Shown here in pieces: positions 1-8,372 of a DNA stretch of 64,000 nucleotides. Each line of letters starts with the position of its first letter. Within the stretch, counting starts at the first letter, position 1. The notes under the pieces were generated by a model. That model did not search any database. It had not been told where the DNA came from and saw nothing but the letters and a program-made list of their open reading frames with translations. Origin of the DNA: Cellulomonas sp. GTDB lineage: Bacteria > Actinomycetota > Actinomycetes > Actinomycetales > Cellulomonadaceae. The stretch spans positions 1 through 64,000 of the forward strand of contig NZ_JADGMY010000031.1 in the NCBI RefSeq assembly GCF_015234515.1, given 5' to 3'. The translations under genes and the position numbers were made by a program.

Positions 1-909
1 GCGCTGCCGGCCGGCCTCGTGCTGCTCGCCGTCGCGCGCCGCGCACCGCACGGGACCTGGTGGTGGCGGTCCCTCGTGCTGGGCGCGCTCAACATGAGCG
101 CGTTCTTCGTGCTCGTGTACATCGCCGCGCAGCGCCTCCCCACGTCGGTGGCGTCGACCGTCATGGCGGTGTCGCCGTTCGCGCTCGCACTCGTCGCCTG
201 GCCGCTGCTCGGGCAGCGCCCACGCGCGGCGTCCCTCGCCGGCGCCGGCCTCGGGTTCGCCGGCGTGGTCGCCATGCTGCTGACCGGCACCGTCACGGTC
301 GACCCGCTGGGCGTCCTCGCGGGGGCCACGGCCATGCTGATGTCGTCGCTCGGGTTCGTCCTGGCCACGCGCTGGAAGGACGACGTCGACGTGCTGACGA
401 CGACGTCGTGGCAGCTCGTCGCGGGCGGTCTGCTGCTCGTCCCCGTCGCACTGGTGTCGGAGGGCGCGCCCCCGGCGCTCGACGGGCGGGCGTGGCTCGG
501 CCTGGCGTTCCTCTCGCTCGTCGCGACGGCCCTCGCCTACGTCACGTGGTTCACCGCGCTGCGCCACCTGCCCGCGAGCGCCGTCGGGCTCGTCGGCCTG
601 CTCAACCCCGTCACGGGCGTCGCGGTCGGCCTGGCACTCGGCGGCGAGCACCTCACGCTCCTGCAGTCCCTTGGCGTGCTCATGGTCCTCGCGGGCGTCC
701 TGGTGGGCCAGCCCGCCGCCCGCGCCCTCCTGCACCGCCCCCGCCTGGCTCGCGAGACCGAGATCCCTGGGCGCTCCATGCCCCGGAACCTCGGTCTCAC
801 GCGCGACGACGACGTGCTCGACGGTCAGCAGGTGGCCCATGTCGCGCAGCCGGCGAGCGCGATCGTCGGCTCGAGCGGGGCCTCCGCAGCAGTCCGCTGC
901 TCGAGGTAG
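1..909 (+). CDS. EamA/DMT-family transporter, 5' end missing
   Basis: This is an integral membrane protein of the drug/metabolite transporter superfamily, probably exporting a small metabolite; the substrate cannot be read from sequence. Frame 1 is open from the first base, so the N-terminus lies outside the window and about 302 residues are visible. Successive hydrophobic helices appear, including a second EamA repeat with the segment YVTWFTALRHLPASAVG (around residues 180-196), typical of the family. After the last helix (LGVLMVLAGVLVGQ) there is a tail of about 65 residues without family character, whose end overlaps the convergent gene by about 85 bases. The family call is firm. The tail may be real or may reflect a lost stop codon. 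Confidence 0.85.
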   Translation, partial: ALPAGLVLLAVARRAPHGTWWWRSLVLGALNMSAFFVLVYIAAQRLPTSVASTVMAVSPFALALVAWPLLGQRPRAASLAGAGLGFAGVVAMLLTGTVTVDPLGVLAGATAMLMSSLGFVLATRWKDDVDVLTTTSWQLVAGGLLLVPVALVSEGAPPALDGRAWLGLAFLSLVATALAYVTWFTALRHLPASAVGLVGLLNPVTGVAVGLALGGEHLTLLQSLGVLMVLAGVLVGQPAARALLHRPRLARETEIPGRSMPRNLGLTRDDDVLDGQQVAHVAQPASAIVGSSGASAAVRCSR

Positions 910-1838
910 CGCGTCCAGGAGCCGTCACCGCTGCTCTCCTCGAGCAGCAGGCCGGTGGCCGGGGCCCGGACGAGCTGGTGCACCACCCCGCCCGAGTCGG
1001 TGTACCGGAGCAGCTCGCCTGCACGCCCGGCGCCGTCGCGCCCCTGCGCCACCTCGACACCGGGGAGCGACGCGACGACGCCCCAGAACGCCGCACGGTG
1101 CTCCGGCCCCCACAGCCCGCCCTCGCTCAGCGCGGTGCGTGCCACCTCGAACACCTTGTCGTCGTCCGTGCCCTGACCGCGGTCGGCCTGGAGGCTCGCG
1201 CGGACCACCCGGGCGAGCTCGTCGGCCTGCGTCGGCAGCACCCGCGGGTCGGCGAGCATGTCGTGCCGCACCCCGGCGACCACCCAGCTGCCGAGGACCA
1301 CACGTGGTCCGATCGCCGACGCACCGCCCAGGTCACCGTCCCACACCAGGAGTCCCGGGCGTTCCCGGCTGTTCCAGCGCTCCGTGCGCTCCTGCCCGGA
1401 CGTCACCACCCCGTCGAGGTTCGCGGGGAAGCTCGACTCCGTGAGCACGTACCAGTACGGCTCGTCACCGTCCCACGGGTCACCCGGCACGCCGGTCACG
1501 GTCCCGTCCTCGGCGACGACGGCCGCGGCGGGAACGGTCGGCGGCGCCGTCGGCTCCGGCGGAGCGTCCGTGGTCGACGGTGGCGGCACCGAGGAACGCA
1601 CGGCAGCGGTGCCGGCCGGTGGGACCTCCCGCGAGGGCCCGACACCCAGGACCGTGCCCGCACCCCACCCCGCGGTCAGCACCAGAGCGAGCGCTGCGGC
1701 ACCCAGGCCCCCTGCTGCCGCCCTGCGCCGCCGACGGGCACGGGGGACGACGCGGTCCACCTCCACGTCGATGCGCGGCACGACGGCTTCCACCCGGCGC
1801 CGGAGCATCTCGGCGTACTGCTCGTCCGTCGTGCTCAT
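825..1838 (-). CDS. Single-pass membrane protein coupled to SigE-type sigma factor (putative anti-sigma or signalling partner)
   Basis: This is a 337-residue protein with a short cytoplasmic N-terminus, a basic stretch (RARRRRR), one membrane helix at about residues 41-62, a Pro/Thr/Ala-rich spacer and an extracytoplasmic domain of some 230 residues. Its ATG overlaps the stop of the upstream sigma factor (ATGA at 1835-1838), so the two are probably translationally coupled. This arrangement is usual for sigma factors and their membrane-bound partners in actinobacteria, where the second gene often encodes a CU044_5270-like protein. I see no zinc-binding anti-sigma motif in the N-terminus, so an anti-sigma role is inferred from context only. 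The start is fixed by the overlap. Confidence 0.7.
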   Translation of the reverse strand: MSTTDEQYAEMLRRRVEAVVPRIDVEVDRVVPRARRRRRAAAGGLGAAALALVLTAGWGAGTVLGVGPSREVPPAGTAAVRSSVPPPSTTDAPPEPTAPPTVPAAAVVAEDGTVTGVPGDPWDGDEPYWYVLTESSFPANLDGVVTSGQERTERWNSRERPGLLVWDGDLGGASAIGPRVVLGSWVVAGVRHDMLADPRVLPTQADELARVVRASLQADRGQGTDDDKVFEVARTALSEGGLWGPEHRAAFWGVVASLPGVEVAQGRDGAGRAGELLRYTDSGGVVHQLVRAPATGLLLEESSGDGSWTRYLEQRTAAEAPLEPTIALAGCATWATC

Positions 1839-2431
1839 CGGAGGCCTCCGGCCTGCGCGCCGGCTGCCGGCGCCGCGTCGTCGTCGTGGTCGTTCATCGC
1901 ATCGCGCAGCTGACGCAGCGCGCGGGAGGCGGTCGACTTCACGGTCCCCAGCGACACACCGAGGTCGGCCGCGACCTCCTTCTCGCTCAGGCCCTCGAGG
2001 TGCCGGAGCACGACGACCCGGCGTTGCCGCACCGTGAGCAGCGCGAGCGCGCGGACCAGCTGGTCGCGGTCCGCGTGCACGTCCTGGCCGTCGTCGACGC
2101 CGCGGTCCGGCAGCTGGGGTGGCGCGAGCAGCACCTCGCGTCGCCGGCGCCGCCAGGTCGAGACGCGCTGGTTGGCCAGCACGCGCCGCGCGTACGCGAG
2201 CGGCTCGCCCTCCCGCGCCCGGTCCCACGCCAGGTAGGTGCGGACGAGCGCCTGCTGGACCAGCTCGTCGGCCTGGTGCGTGTCGCCGCAGAGCAGCCAC
2301 GCCGTCCGGCCGAGCGACGGGACGGCCGCCGCCATGAAGGCCGCGAACTCCTCGTCCCGGCCGCGGCCCGGCGGCATCACCGTCGCCACGTCCACGGCCT
2401 CGGCAGCGCCCGGGCCCTCGCTGACCGGCAC
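1835..2431 (-). CDS. SigE-family ECF-like RNA polymerase sigma factor
   Basis: This is a 198-residue sigma factor with region 2 (around residues 25-95, including AYARRVLANQ) and region 4 (around 125-180, with LTVRQRRVVVLRHLEGLSEK followed by a helix-turn-helix ending LGVSLGTVKS). It would direct RNA polymerase to a small regulon in response to an envelope signal sensed by its coupled membrane partner. I chose the GTG at 2431 because AGGAGG lies five bases upstream (2437-2442); a GTG at 2473 has a ribosome-binding site too close to use well. The family is clear; the stimulus and target promoters are unknown. Confidence 0.88.
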   Translation of the reverse strand: MPVSEGPGAAEAVDVATVMPPGRGRDEEFAAFMAAAVPSLGRTAWLLCGDTHQADELVQQALVRTYLAWDRAREGEPLAYARRVLANQRVSTWRRRRREVLLAPPQLPDRGVDDGQDVHADRDQLVRALALLTVRQRRVVVLRHLEGLSEKEVAADLGVSLGTVKSTASRALRQLRDAMNDHDDDAAPAAGAQAGGLR

Positions 2432-2485
2432 GGCGTCCTCCTGTGTCGCCCCGGGCGACGTCGTCGTTGTCACATCCCCTACACG

Positions 2486-2523
2486 CCGGACGCCCCGCGA
2501 AGGTTGCGTCGCGGGGCGTCCGG
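2486..2523 (-). terminator. Intrinsic-type hairpin after the GNAT gene
   Basis: A perfect 15-bp stem (2486-2500 with 2509-2523) with an 8-base loop lies 27 bases past the stop of the acetyltransferase gene and just upstream of the sigma factor. There is no obvious U-tract, as is common in high-GC actinobacteria. Confidence 0.75.
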
Positions 2524-2550
2524 ATCGTGCGGGGGTCGGTGTCCGTGGCC

Positions 2551-3042
2551 TCAGGCCTGGACGACCTCGCCGTCGCCGAGGAGCTTGCGCAGGTAGGCAT
2601 ACGTGAGGTCGCCGGCGGTCTGGTCGTGCTGGTGCTCGTACCCCGCCTTGTTGTAGAGCGCGATGTTCTGCAGCGAGTCGCGGCCCGTGAACACCCAGAC
2701 CTCCTCGATGCCGTCGGGCAGGGTCGGGAGGATCGCGGACAGCAGCTCGGTGCCGATGCCCTTGCCCTGCAGGTCGGGGGCGACGGCGAACCGGCCGAGC
2801 GTGGCCTTGCCGCCTTCGACGAGCACGCGGATGGAGCCGACCAGGCGGTGGCCCCACCAGGCGCCGAGCGTGATGACGCCGTCGGCCTCCAGGTCCGCCT
2901 TGAGCTCCTTGAGCGTCTGCGTCAGCGGCGGGATGTTCGGGTCGCCGTACTGCTGCGCCTCGGTGACGAAGGCGGCGCGGCGCAGCGTGAGCAGCTCTCC
3001 CGCGTCGTCGACGGTGACCGGGCGGATGTCGAGGGCGGTCAT
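2551..3042 (-). CDS. GNAT-family N-acetyltransferase
   Basis: This is a 163-residue acetyl-CoA-dependent acetyltransferase. Motif A is clear (LGRFAVAPDLQGKGIGTELL, with the Q-x-x-G-x-G acetyl-CoA loop), preceded by strands for substrate binding and followed by the NIALYNKAGYE element typical of the C-terminal half. The length matches single-domain GNATs. The substrate cannot be deduced. It is transcribed divergently from purU with 48 bases between the starts and ends in a strong hairpin terminator, so it is probably monocistronic. Confidence 0.88.
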   Translation of the reverse strand: MTALDIRPVTVDDAGELLTLRRAAFVTEAQQYGDPNIPPLTQTLKELKADLEADGVITLGAWWGHRLVGSIRVLVEGGKATLGRFAVAPDLQGKGIGTELLSAILPTLPDGIEEVWVFTGRDSLQNIALYNKAGYEHQHDQTAGDLTYAYLRKLLGDGEVVQA

Positions 3043-3076
3043 GGCGCCATGGTGTCAGTCCGCGGCACCCGCGCAC

Positions 3077-3082
3077 TACTCT
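3077..3082 (+). promoter_or_regulatory. -10 element for a probable leaderless purU transcript
   Basis: TACTCT (TANNNT type) ends eight bases before the purU GTG, and there is no ribosome-binding site in between. This spacing puts transcription start at or next to the start codon. Confidence 0.5.
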
Positions 3083-3090
3083 CGGACATC

Positions 3091-3957
<867 letters not shown>

Positions 3958-4001
3958 TCGCACCGCGGCGGAGGTCCCGTCGCAGGGGTGGGCCGGCCGG
4001 C

Positions 4002-4015
4002 GCGAAGCGTTTCGC
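4002..4015. promoter_or_regulatory. LacI-family-type operator candidate upstream of the esterase
   Basis: GCGAAGCGTTTCGC is an almost perfect palindrome with the central CG typical of LacI/GalR operators. It lies about 120 bases before the start of a secreted esterase carrying a cellulose-binding module. A weaker AACGTT-centred repeat (GGCAAACGTTCC) lies closer, near 4061-4072. No LacI gene is present in the window. Confidence 0.45.
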
Positions 4016-4133
4016 CCGGTGCGGTCGCGCGCGCCGCGCGACATGCTCGGCCTGACGGCTCGGCAAACGTTCCCCGCCGTGTCGAGGAGTGCCGGCGCGT
4101 CGCCGCGTCCGGCCAGGCGAGGAGGACACGACG

Positions 4134-5546
4134 ATGAGACTCTTCCGCACCCGTGGACGCGGTCGCGCCGCCGTGCGCGTCGGCCTGCTGGGCACCGTGG
4201 TCGCACTGGCGCTGACGGGGGCGGCACAGCTCGCGAGCGCACCCCCGGCGCAGGCGGCCTCGCTCGTCGAGGTGACCGGCTTCGGCAGCAACCCCGGCGG
4301 CCTGCGGATGTACCAGTTCGTCCCCGACCGGTTGCCCGCCAACCCCGGTGTCCTGGTCGTCGTGCACTACTGCACCGGCAGCGCGCAGGCGATGTACAGC
4401 GGCCAGCAGTTCGACGAGCTCGCCTCCCAGCACGGCTACATCGTCGTCTACCCCAGCACGAACCGGCCGGGCAGCTGCTTCGACGTCTCCTCGACGGCCG
4501 CGATGACCCGCGACGGCGGCTCGGACCCGCAGAGCATCGTCCAGATGGTCCGGCACGTGCAGCAGCGCTACACGACCGACACGTCGCGCGTCTTCATCAC
4601 GGGCACGTCCTCCGGTGCCATGACGACGCAGCTGGTGCTGGCCGAGTACCCCGACGTCTTCGCGGCCGGTGCCGCGTTCGCCGGCGTCCCCGCCACGTGC
4701 TTCTCGACCGGCGGCGCGAAGCCGGGCACGACGGCGCAGGCCGGCTGGAACAGCGACTGCGCCCAGGGCCGGCGCATCCTGTCCGCCCAGCAGTGGGGCG
4801 ACCTCGCCCGCGCCACGTACCCCGGTTACAGCGGCACGCGCCCGCGCGTCCAGCTGTGGCACGGCAGCAACGACGAGACCCTCAGCTCGCAGAACCACAC
4901 CGAGGCCGTCAAGCAGTGGACGAACGTGATGGGGATCAGCTCGACGCCCGCCTCGACCGAGACCATCGGCAACCGCACGCGCGCCCGCTACGGCGGCACC
5001 GGCACGCAGGCGCCGCTGGAGGCCAACCTCCTGCAGGGCGTCTCGCACAACCTGCCGGTCGACGCCGCCGCCGCGATCGCGTTCTTCGGCCTCGACCAGA
5101 CGAGCACCACGCCCACGCCCACGCCGACCGCGACGCCCACGCCCACGGTGACCGTGACGCCCACGGCGACGCCCACGCCGACACCCACGCTCAGCCCGAC
5201 CCCGACCACGACGCCCACCACCTCGGCGGGGACGTGCTCGGTCGCGTACTCGGTGAACCAGTGGAACACCGGGTTCACGGCCAACGTCACGATCACCAAC
5301 ACGTCGTCCAGCGCGATCTCGGGGTGGACCCTGAGCTGGGCCTTCCCCTCCGGCCAGCAGGTCACCCAGGCCTGGAGCAGCGAGGCGGTGCAGTCCGGCA
5401 GCCGGGTGACCGTGAGGAACGCACCGTGGAACGGCACGATCCCGGCCGGCGGGTCGGTGCAGATCGGTTTCAACGGGTCGCACTCCGGCACCAACGCGGC
5501 ACCGTCGTCGTTCACGCTGAACGGCGCCACCTGCACCAACCGCTGA
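4134..5546 (+). CDS. Secreted PHB-depolymerase-family (CE1-type) esterase with C-terminal CBM2
   Basis: This is a 470-residue secreted esterase. It has a signal peptide (residues 1 to about 41, AxA site near PAQAA), an alpha/beta-hydrolase domain of the PHB depolymerase/feruloyl or acetyl-xylan esterase type (about 45-320) with nucleophile Ser159 in GTSSG, a Thr/Pro linker (about 322-363) and a family 2 carbohydrate-binding module (about 367-470) bounded by cysteines and rich in surface Trp. A role in removing acyl groups from plant cell-wall xylan is inferred from the CBM2; the family also contains polyester depolymerases. The ATG at 4134 follows GAGGAGG at suitable spacing. A palindromic operator candidate lies upstream. 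Confidence 0.88.
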   Translation: MRLFRTRGRGRAAVRVGLLGTVVALALTGAAQLASAPPAQAASLVEVTGFGSNPGGLRMYQFVPDRLPANPGVLVVVHYCTGSAQAMYSGQQFDELASQHGYIVVYPSTNRPGSCFDVSSTAAMTRDGGSDPQSIVQMVRHVQQRYTTDTSRVFITGTSSGAMTTQLVLAEYPDVFAAGAAFAGVPATCFSTGGAKPGTTAQAGWNSDCAQGRRILSAQQWGDLARATYPGYSGTRPRVQLWHGSNDETLSSQNHTEAVKQWTNVMGISSTPASTETIGNRTRARYGGTGTQAPLEANLLQGVSHNLPVDAAAAIAFFGLDQTSTTPTPTPTATPTPTVTVTPTATPTPTPTLSPTPTTTPTTSAGTCSVAYSVNQWNTGFTANVTITNTSSSAISGWTLSWAFPSGQQVTQAWSSEAVQSGSRVTVRNAPWNGTIPAGGSVQIGFNGSHSGTNAAPSSFTLNGATCTNR

Positions 5547-5591
5547 CCGCTCGGTCCTCGCCGTGACGACGGGTCACACCGACGTGGCACA

Positions 5592-5607
5592 TGTGACTCA
5601 GGTCACG
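5592..5607. promoter_or_regulatory. CRP/GlxR-like site
   Basis: TGTGA-N6-TCACG fits the TGTGA-N6-TCACA consensus of CRP-family regulators in nine of ten fixed positions. It lies about 100 bases before the start of the two-helix membrane protein gene. An imperfect repeat, CGAAA-N4-TTTCG, follows at 5606-5619. Confidence 0.5.
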
Positions 5608-5708
5608 AAAATCGTTTCGCCGGGTATCTCCTTGAGAATTCACCCACGACCGTGGGGCCACCCGGGGCCGACGAGGGCATCGGGTGACGTCCGACCGAAG
5701 GGGAACCC

Positions 5709-6170
5709 ATGTCCGCCGATGTCGCACCCAGCTCCGCACCCGTCAGCACCACGTCCCCGGCGCCCCGCGCGCGCCGGGTCCACCTGCTCGGCACGCTCCT
5801 CGCCGCGCTCGGCATCCTCATGGCCCTCGCCGGTGTCGGCACGTGGGCGGGCATCGCCCAGGGCCTGGCGCAGGAGGAGATCACCGTCTCCGAGGACGCC
5901 GCCGCCTTCGCCGGCCAGCCCGTCGTGACGCCGTGGGCCGCCTGGGCGCAGACCGAGGTCATCCGCGCGGACCTCACCGAGATGACCGGTGGCCTCACGT
6001 ACGCGGAGATGGACCGTGAGGACCCGCAGCGTCCCGCCGTCGCCACGGGGACGTTCCTGCGCGCCTCGCTCATCACGTCGGTCATCGCGTTCGGCGTGGC
6101 GCTCGCGCTCGTGGGCATCGGGACCGGGTTCGTGCTCGGCGGGCTGGGTCTGCGCAACGCCGCGGCCTGA
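5709..6170 (+). CDS. Small two-helix membrane protein, paralogue of the gene at 44844-45317
   Basis: This 153-residue protein has two membrane helices (about residues 25-47 and 120-148) flanking an extracytoplasmic stretch of about 70 residues. That stretch contains EEITVSEDAAAF, TPWAAWAQ, YAEMDREDP and GTFLRASL. All four blocks recur in the 157-residue paralogue on the other strand. Such proteins are sometimes labelled aromatic-ring-opening dioxygenase LigA in databases, but I see no metal-binding or catalytic residues supporting that. The function is unknown. AAGGGGA precedes the ATG. A CRP-like site lies upstream and a strong terminator downstream, so it is probably transcribed alone. Confidence 0.8.
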   Translation: MSADVAPSSAPVSTTSPAPRARRVHLLGTLLAALGILMALAGVGTWAGIAQGLAQEEITVSEDAAAFAGQPVVTPWAAWAQTEVIRADLTEMTGGLTYAEMDREDPQRPAVATGTFLRASLITSVIAFGVALALVGIGTGFVLGGLGLRNAAA

Positions 6171-6195
6171 CGGCGCCCGTCGCATCTGCGACATG

Positions 6196-6244
6196 GACGC
6201 GCTCCCAGGCCCCCACCCCCTCGCGGGGAGCCTGGGAGCGCGTC
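6196..6244. terminator. Bidirectional terminator hairpin
   Basis: A perfect 15-bp stem (6196-6210 with 6230-6244) with a 19-base loop lies between the convergent ends of the small membrane protein gene and the sugar ABC ATPase gene, and could serve both. Confidence 0.8.
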
Positions 6245-6248
6245 GCGT

Positions 6249-7031
6249 TCAGGAGAAGGCGCGGGCCTGCGGCAGCGCGGTGTCGGTACGGACCGCTCCC
6301 GTGATGGCCCCGAGGATCATCTCGTAACCGGTCGTCCGCGCGTCGAACGACCCGTTGTTGCGACCGTGCCGCAGCACCTCGATGCGGTCCGCGACCGCCC
6401 GCACGTCGGTCATGTTGTGGCTGATGAGGATCACACCGAGCCCCAGGTCGCGCAGGCCCTCGATGTGCACCAGGATCTCCGCCGTCTGCGCCACCGACAA
6501 CGACGCCGTCGGCTCGTCGAGGACCACGATGCGCGGGTCGCCGATGAGCGTGCGCGCGATCGCGACCGACTGCCGCTGCCCCTTCGACAGCTTCGACAGC
6601 GGCACCCGGACCGACGGGATCCGGCTCGTCAGGTCCCGCAGGATCTGACGAGCCTCCTCCTCCATGCGCTCGTCGTCGCGCACGCCGCGCGCGTCGCGCA
6701 GCTCCCGGCCCAGGAACAGGTTCGACGTCACGTCGAGGTTGTCGCAAAGCGCCAGGTCCTGGAAGACCGTCGCGACGCCCAGGACGCGCGCGGCCGCCGG
6801 TGACGGGATGCTCACCGGGACGCCGTCGATCTCGACGAGCCCCGCGTCCGGGCTCAGGACGCCCGCGACCATCTGCGCGAGCGTCGACTTGCCGGCACCG
6901 TTGTCGCCCACCAGCGCGACGACCTCGTGCCGGTGCACCTCAAGGTCGACGCCCACGAGCGCCTCCACCGCACCGAACCGCTTGCTGATGCCTCGCATCG
7001 ACAGCAACGGCACCCGTGTCGCGTCAGTCAT
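6249..7031 (-). CDS. Single-domain sugar ABC transporter ATPase (FrcA/XylG-like)
   Basis: This is a 260-residue ABC ATPase of the carbohydrate type. Walker A is GDNGAGKST, the signature is LSKGQRQSVAIA, Walker B is RIVVLDEPTASL, and the switch His is in ISHNM. It has one nucleotide-binding domain, unlike the double-domain MmsA encoded 2.6 kb away. There is no permease or binding protein of its own beside it. It lies 64 bases after the ROK repressor gene in the same direction, so it probably belongs to the same sugar-uptake locus. Whether it serves MmsB or a permease elsewhere is unknown. The start MTDATRV was chosen to give the usual length; the open frame extends upstream into the repressor gene. 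Confidence 0.87.
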   Translation of the reverse strand: MTDATRVPLLSMRGISKRFGAVEALVGVDLEVHRHEVVALVGDNGAGKSTLAQMVAGVLSPDAGLVEIDGVPVSIPSPAAARVLGVATVFQDLALCDNLDVTSNLFLGRELRDARGVRDDERMEEEARQILRDLTSRIPSVRVPLSKLSKGQRQSVAIARTLIGDPRIVVLDEPTASLSVAQTAEILVHIEGLRDLGLGVILISHNMTDVRAVADRIEVLRHGRNNGSFDARTTGYEMILGAITGAVRTDTALPQARAFS

Positions 7032-7095
7032 GCCTCGATCCACCTGCTCCCGTCGCGCACGTCCACGTGCAGTGAAGCCCCCAGCCCTCCCCCGG

Positions 7096-8325
7096 TCAAC
7101 CCTCGTCGCCCTGCCCGTCCTCCTCGTCGCCGCCGACGAGCCCCGCGACGTCGTCCGCCCGCACCGCCACGTCGGCCGACGCGAGCGCGAGCACCAGGGC
7201 ACCCATCACCTCGGCACGCTGACCCAGCGCCGCCGGGACCACCTCCAGCGGTGCGATCCGGTTGCCGAGCACCCGGCGACGCACCGCCTCGCGCAGCGGT
7301 CCCAGCAGCACCTCGCCGGTCTCCGACAGCTCGCCGCCGACGACCACGCACTGCGGGTTGACCGCAGTGCCGAGCCCAGCCACGACCGCGCCGATCACCG
7401 CACCCGCGTCGGCCACCACGCGGGCGAACCCCGGGTCCCCGTCACGCGTCCGCGCGATCACGTCGCGCAGCGCGAGCGACCCGTGCGTCGCACGCAGCGA
7501 CTCGACGAGCGCGCTGGACCCCACGACGGTGTCGAGGCAGCCGCGCGACCCGCACCGGCAGATGTGCCCCGCCGGGTCGACCTGGACGTGCCCGATCTCG
7601 CCGGCCGTCCCGGCGAACCCCCGGTGCACCTGCCCGCTGATGACGATGCCCGCGCCCGTGCCGTACGACGCGCGCACGTACACGGCGTCGCGGTACCCCC
7701 GCGCCGCCCCGAGCGTCGACTCCGCGAGCGCCCCGAGGTTCGCGTCGTTGTCGACGTGCACGGGCCGCCCGAGCCGCTTCGCCAGCACCTGCCCCAGGTG
7801 CTCGCCCTCCCAGCCGCGCATGACGCCGGGCACCGAGACCATGCCGGTGTCCGCGTCGACCGGCGCGGGCACGCCGACCCCGATGCCGACGACGTCCTCG
7901 AGGCCCGAGCCGACGCGCTCCAGGAGGTCGACGACCAGGAGCGCCGTGCGGTCCAGCGTGGTGTCCGACGGGTGCTCGTACGGCAGCGGCAGCACCTGCT
8001 CCGCGACCACCTCGTGCGCGAAGTCACCCAGCGCGATGCGCAGGTGCCGGTGCCCGATCTGCACGCCCACCGCCAGCCCCACCCGCCGGGCCAGCGTGAC
8101 GAGCTGGGCACGGCGCCCGCTGCGGGTGGTGACGGCGGTGTCGACCAGACCGACCGCGAGCAGCTCGCGGACGATGGTCGACACCGTCGCCTGGGACAGC
8201 CCGGTGGCTGCGGCGAGCTCGACCTGCGTCAGGCCGCCGTACCGCTGGATCGTTCCCACCACCAGCGCCTTGTTGGCCTCCCGCAGGGACGACTGCGAGC
8301 CTGCCGCCGCCGCTCGCCTGCTCAC
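7096..8325 (-). CDS. ROK-family transcriptional repressor (XylR/NagC type)
   Basis: This 409-residue regulator has an N-terminal winged helix-turn-helix (about residues 25-85, LTQVELAAATGLSQATVSTI) and a ROK sugar-kinase-like domain. The ROK signature and zinc site are present: GHVQVDP, then CRCGSRGCLD. It probably senses a sugar or sugar phosphate and controls the adjacent chvE-mmsAB genes. The best operator candidate is the inverted repeat at 12467-12491 over the chvE promoter. It starts with GTG six bases after a TAGGTT hexamer, suggesting a leaderless transcript of its own. Confidence 0.92.
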   Translation of the reverse strand: MSRRAAAAGSQSSLREANKALVVGTIQRYGGLTQVELAAATGLSQATVSTIVRELLAVGLVDTAVTTRSGRRAQLVTLARRVGLAVGVQIGHRHLRIALGDFAHEVVAEQVLPLPYEHPSDTTLDRTALLVVDLLERVGSGLEDVVGIGVGVPAPVDADTGMVSVPGVMRGWEGEHLGQVLAKRLGRPVHVDNDANLGALAESTLGAARGYRDAVYVRASYGTGAGIVISGQVHRGFAGTAGEIGHVQVDPAGHICRCGSRGCLDTVVGSSALVESLRATHGSLALRDVIARTRDGDPGFARVVADAGAVIGAVVAGLGTAVNPQCVVVGGELSETGEVLLGPLREAVRRRVLGNRIAPLEVVPAALGQRAEVMGALVLALASADVAVRADDVAGLVGGDEEDGQGDEG

Positions 8326-8331
8326 GGGGGC

Positions 8332-8337
8332 AACCTA
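8332..8337 (-). promoter_or_regulatory. -10 element for a probable leaderless ROK repressor transcript
   Basis: TAGGTT on the minus strand ends six bases before the GTG of the repressor gene, with no ribosome-binding site between. Confidence 0.5.
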
Positions 8338-8372
8338 CCGGCGCTCGTGCCCCGCACCCCGGTACCTCGGCC

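Noticed and set aside
2443..3090. N-terminal extension of purU through the GNAT gene
   Set aside because: The extension is antisense shadow; the ACT domain begins after GTG 3091.
5107..5222. ACGCCCACG-type repeats as a CRISPR or satellite array
   Set aside because: They encode the Thr/Pro linker between the esterase domain and CBM2, a normal feature of modular secreted hydrolases.
5610..5626. GTTT and GGGTAT in the leader as a SigB/SigF-type promoter
   Set aside because: Only five bases separate the two elements, whereas such promoters need about 13-15.
5709..6170. Annotation as aromatic-ring-opening dioxygenase LigA
   Set aside because: The protein is a small two-helix membrane protein without metal ligands; the name appears to be a propagated database error.
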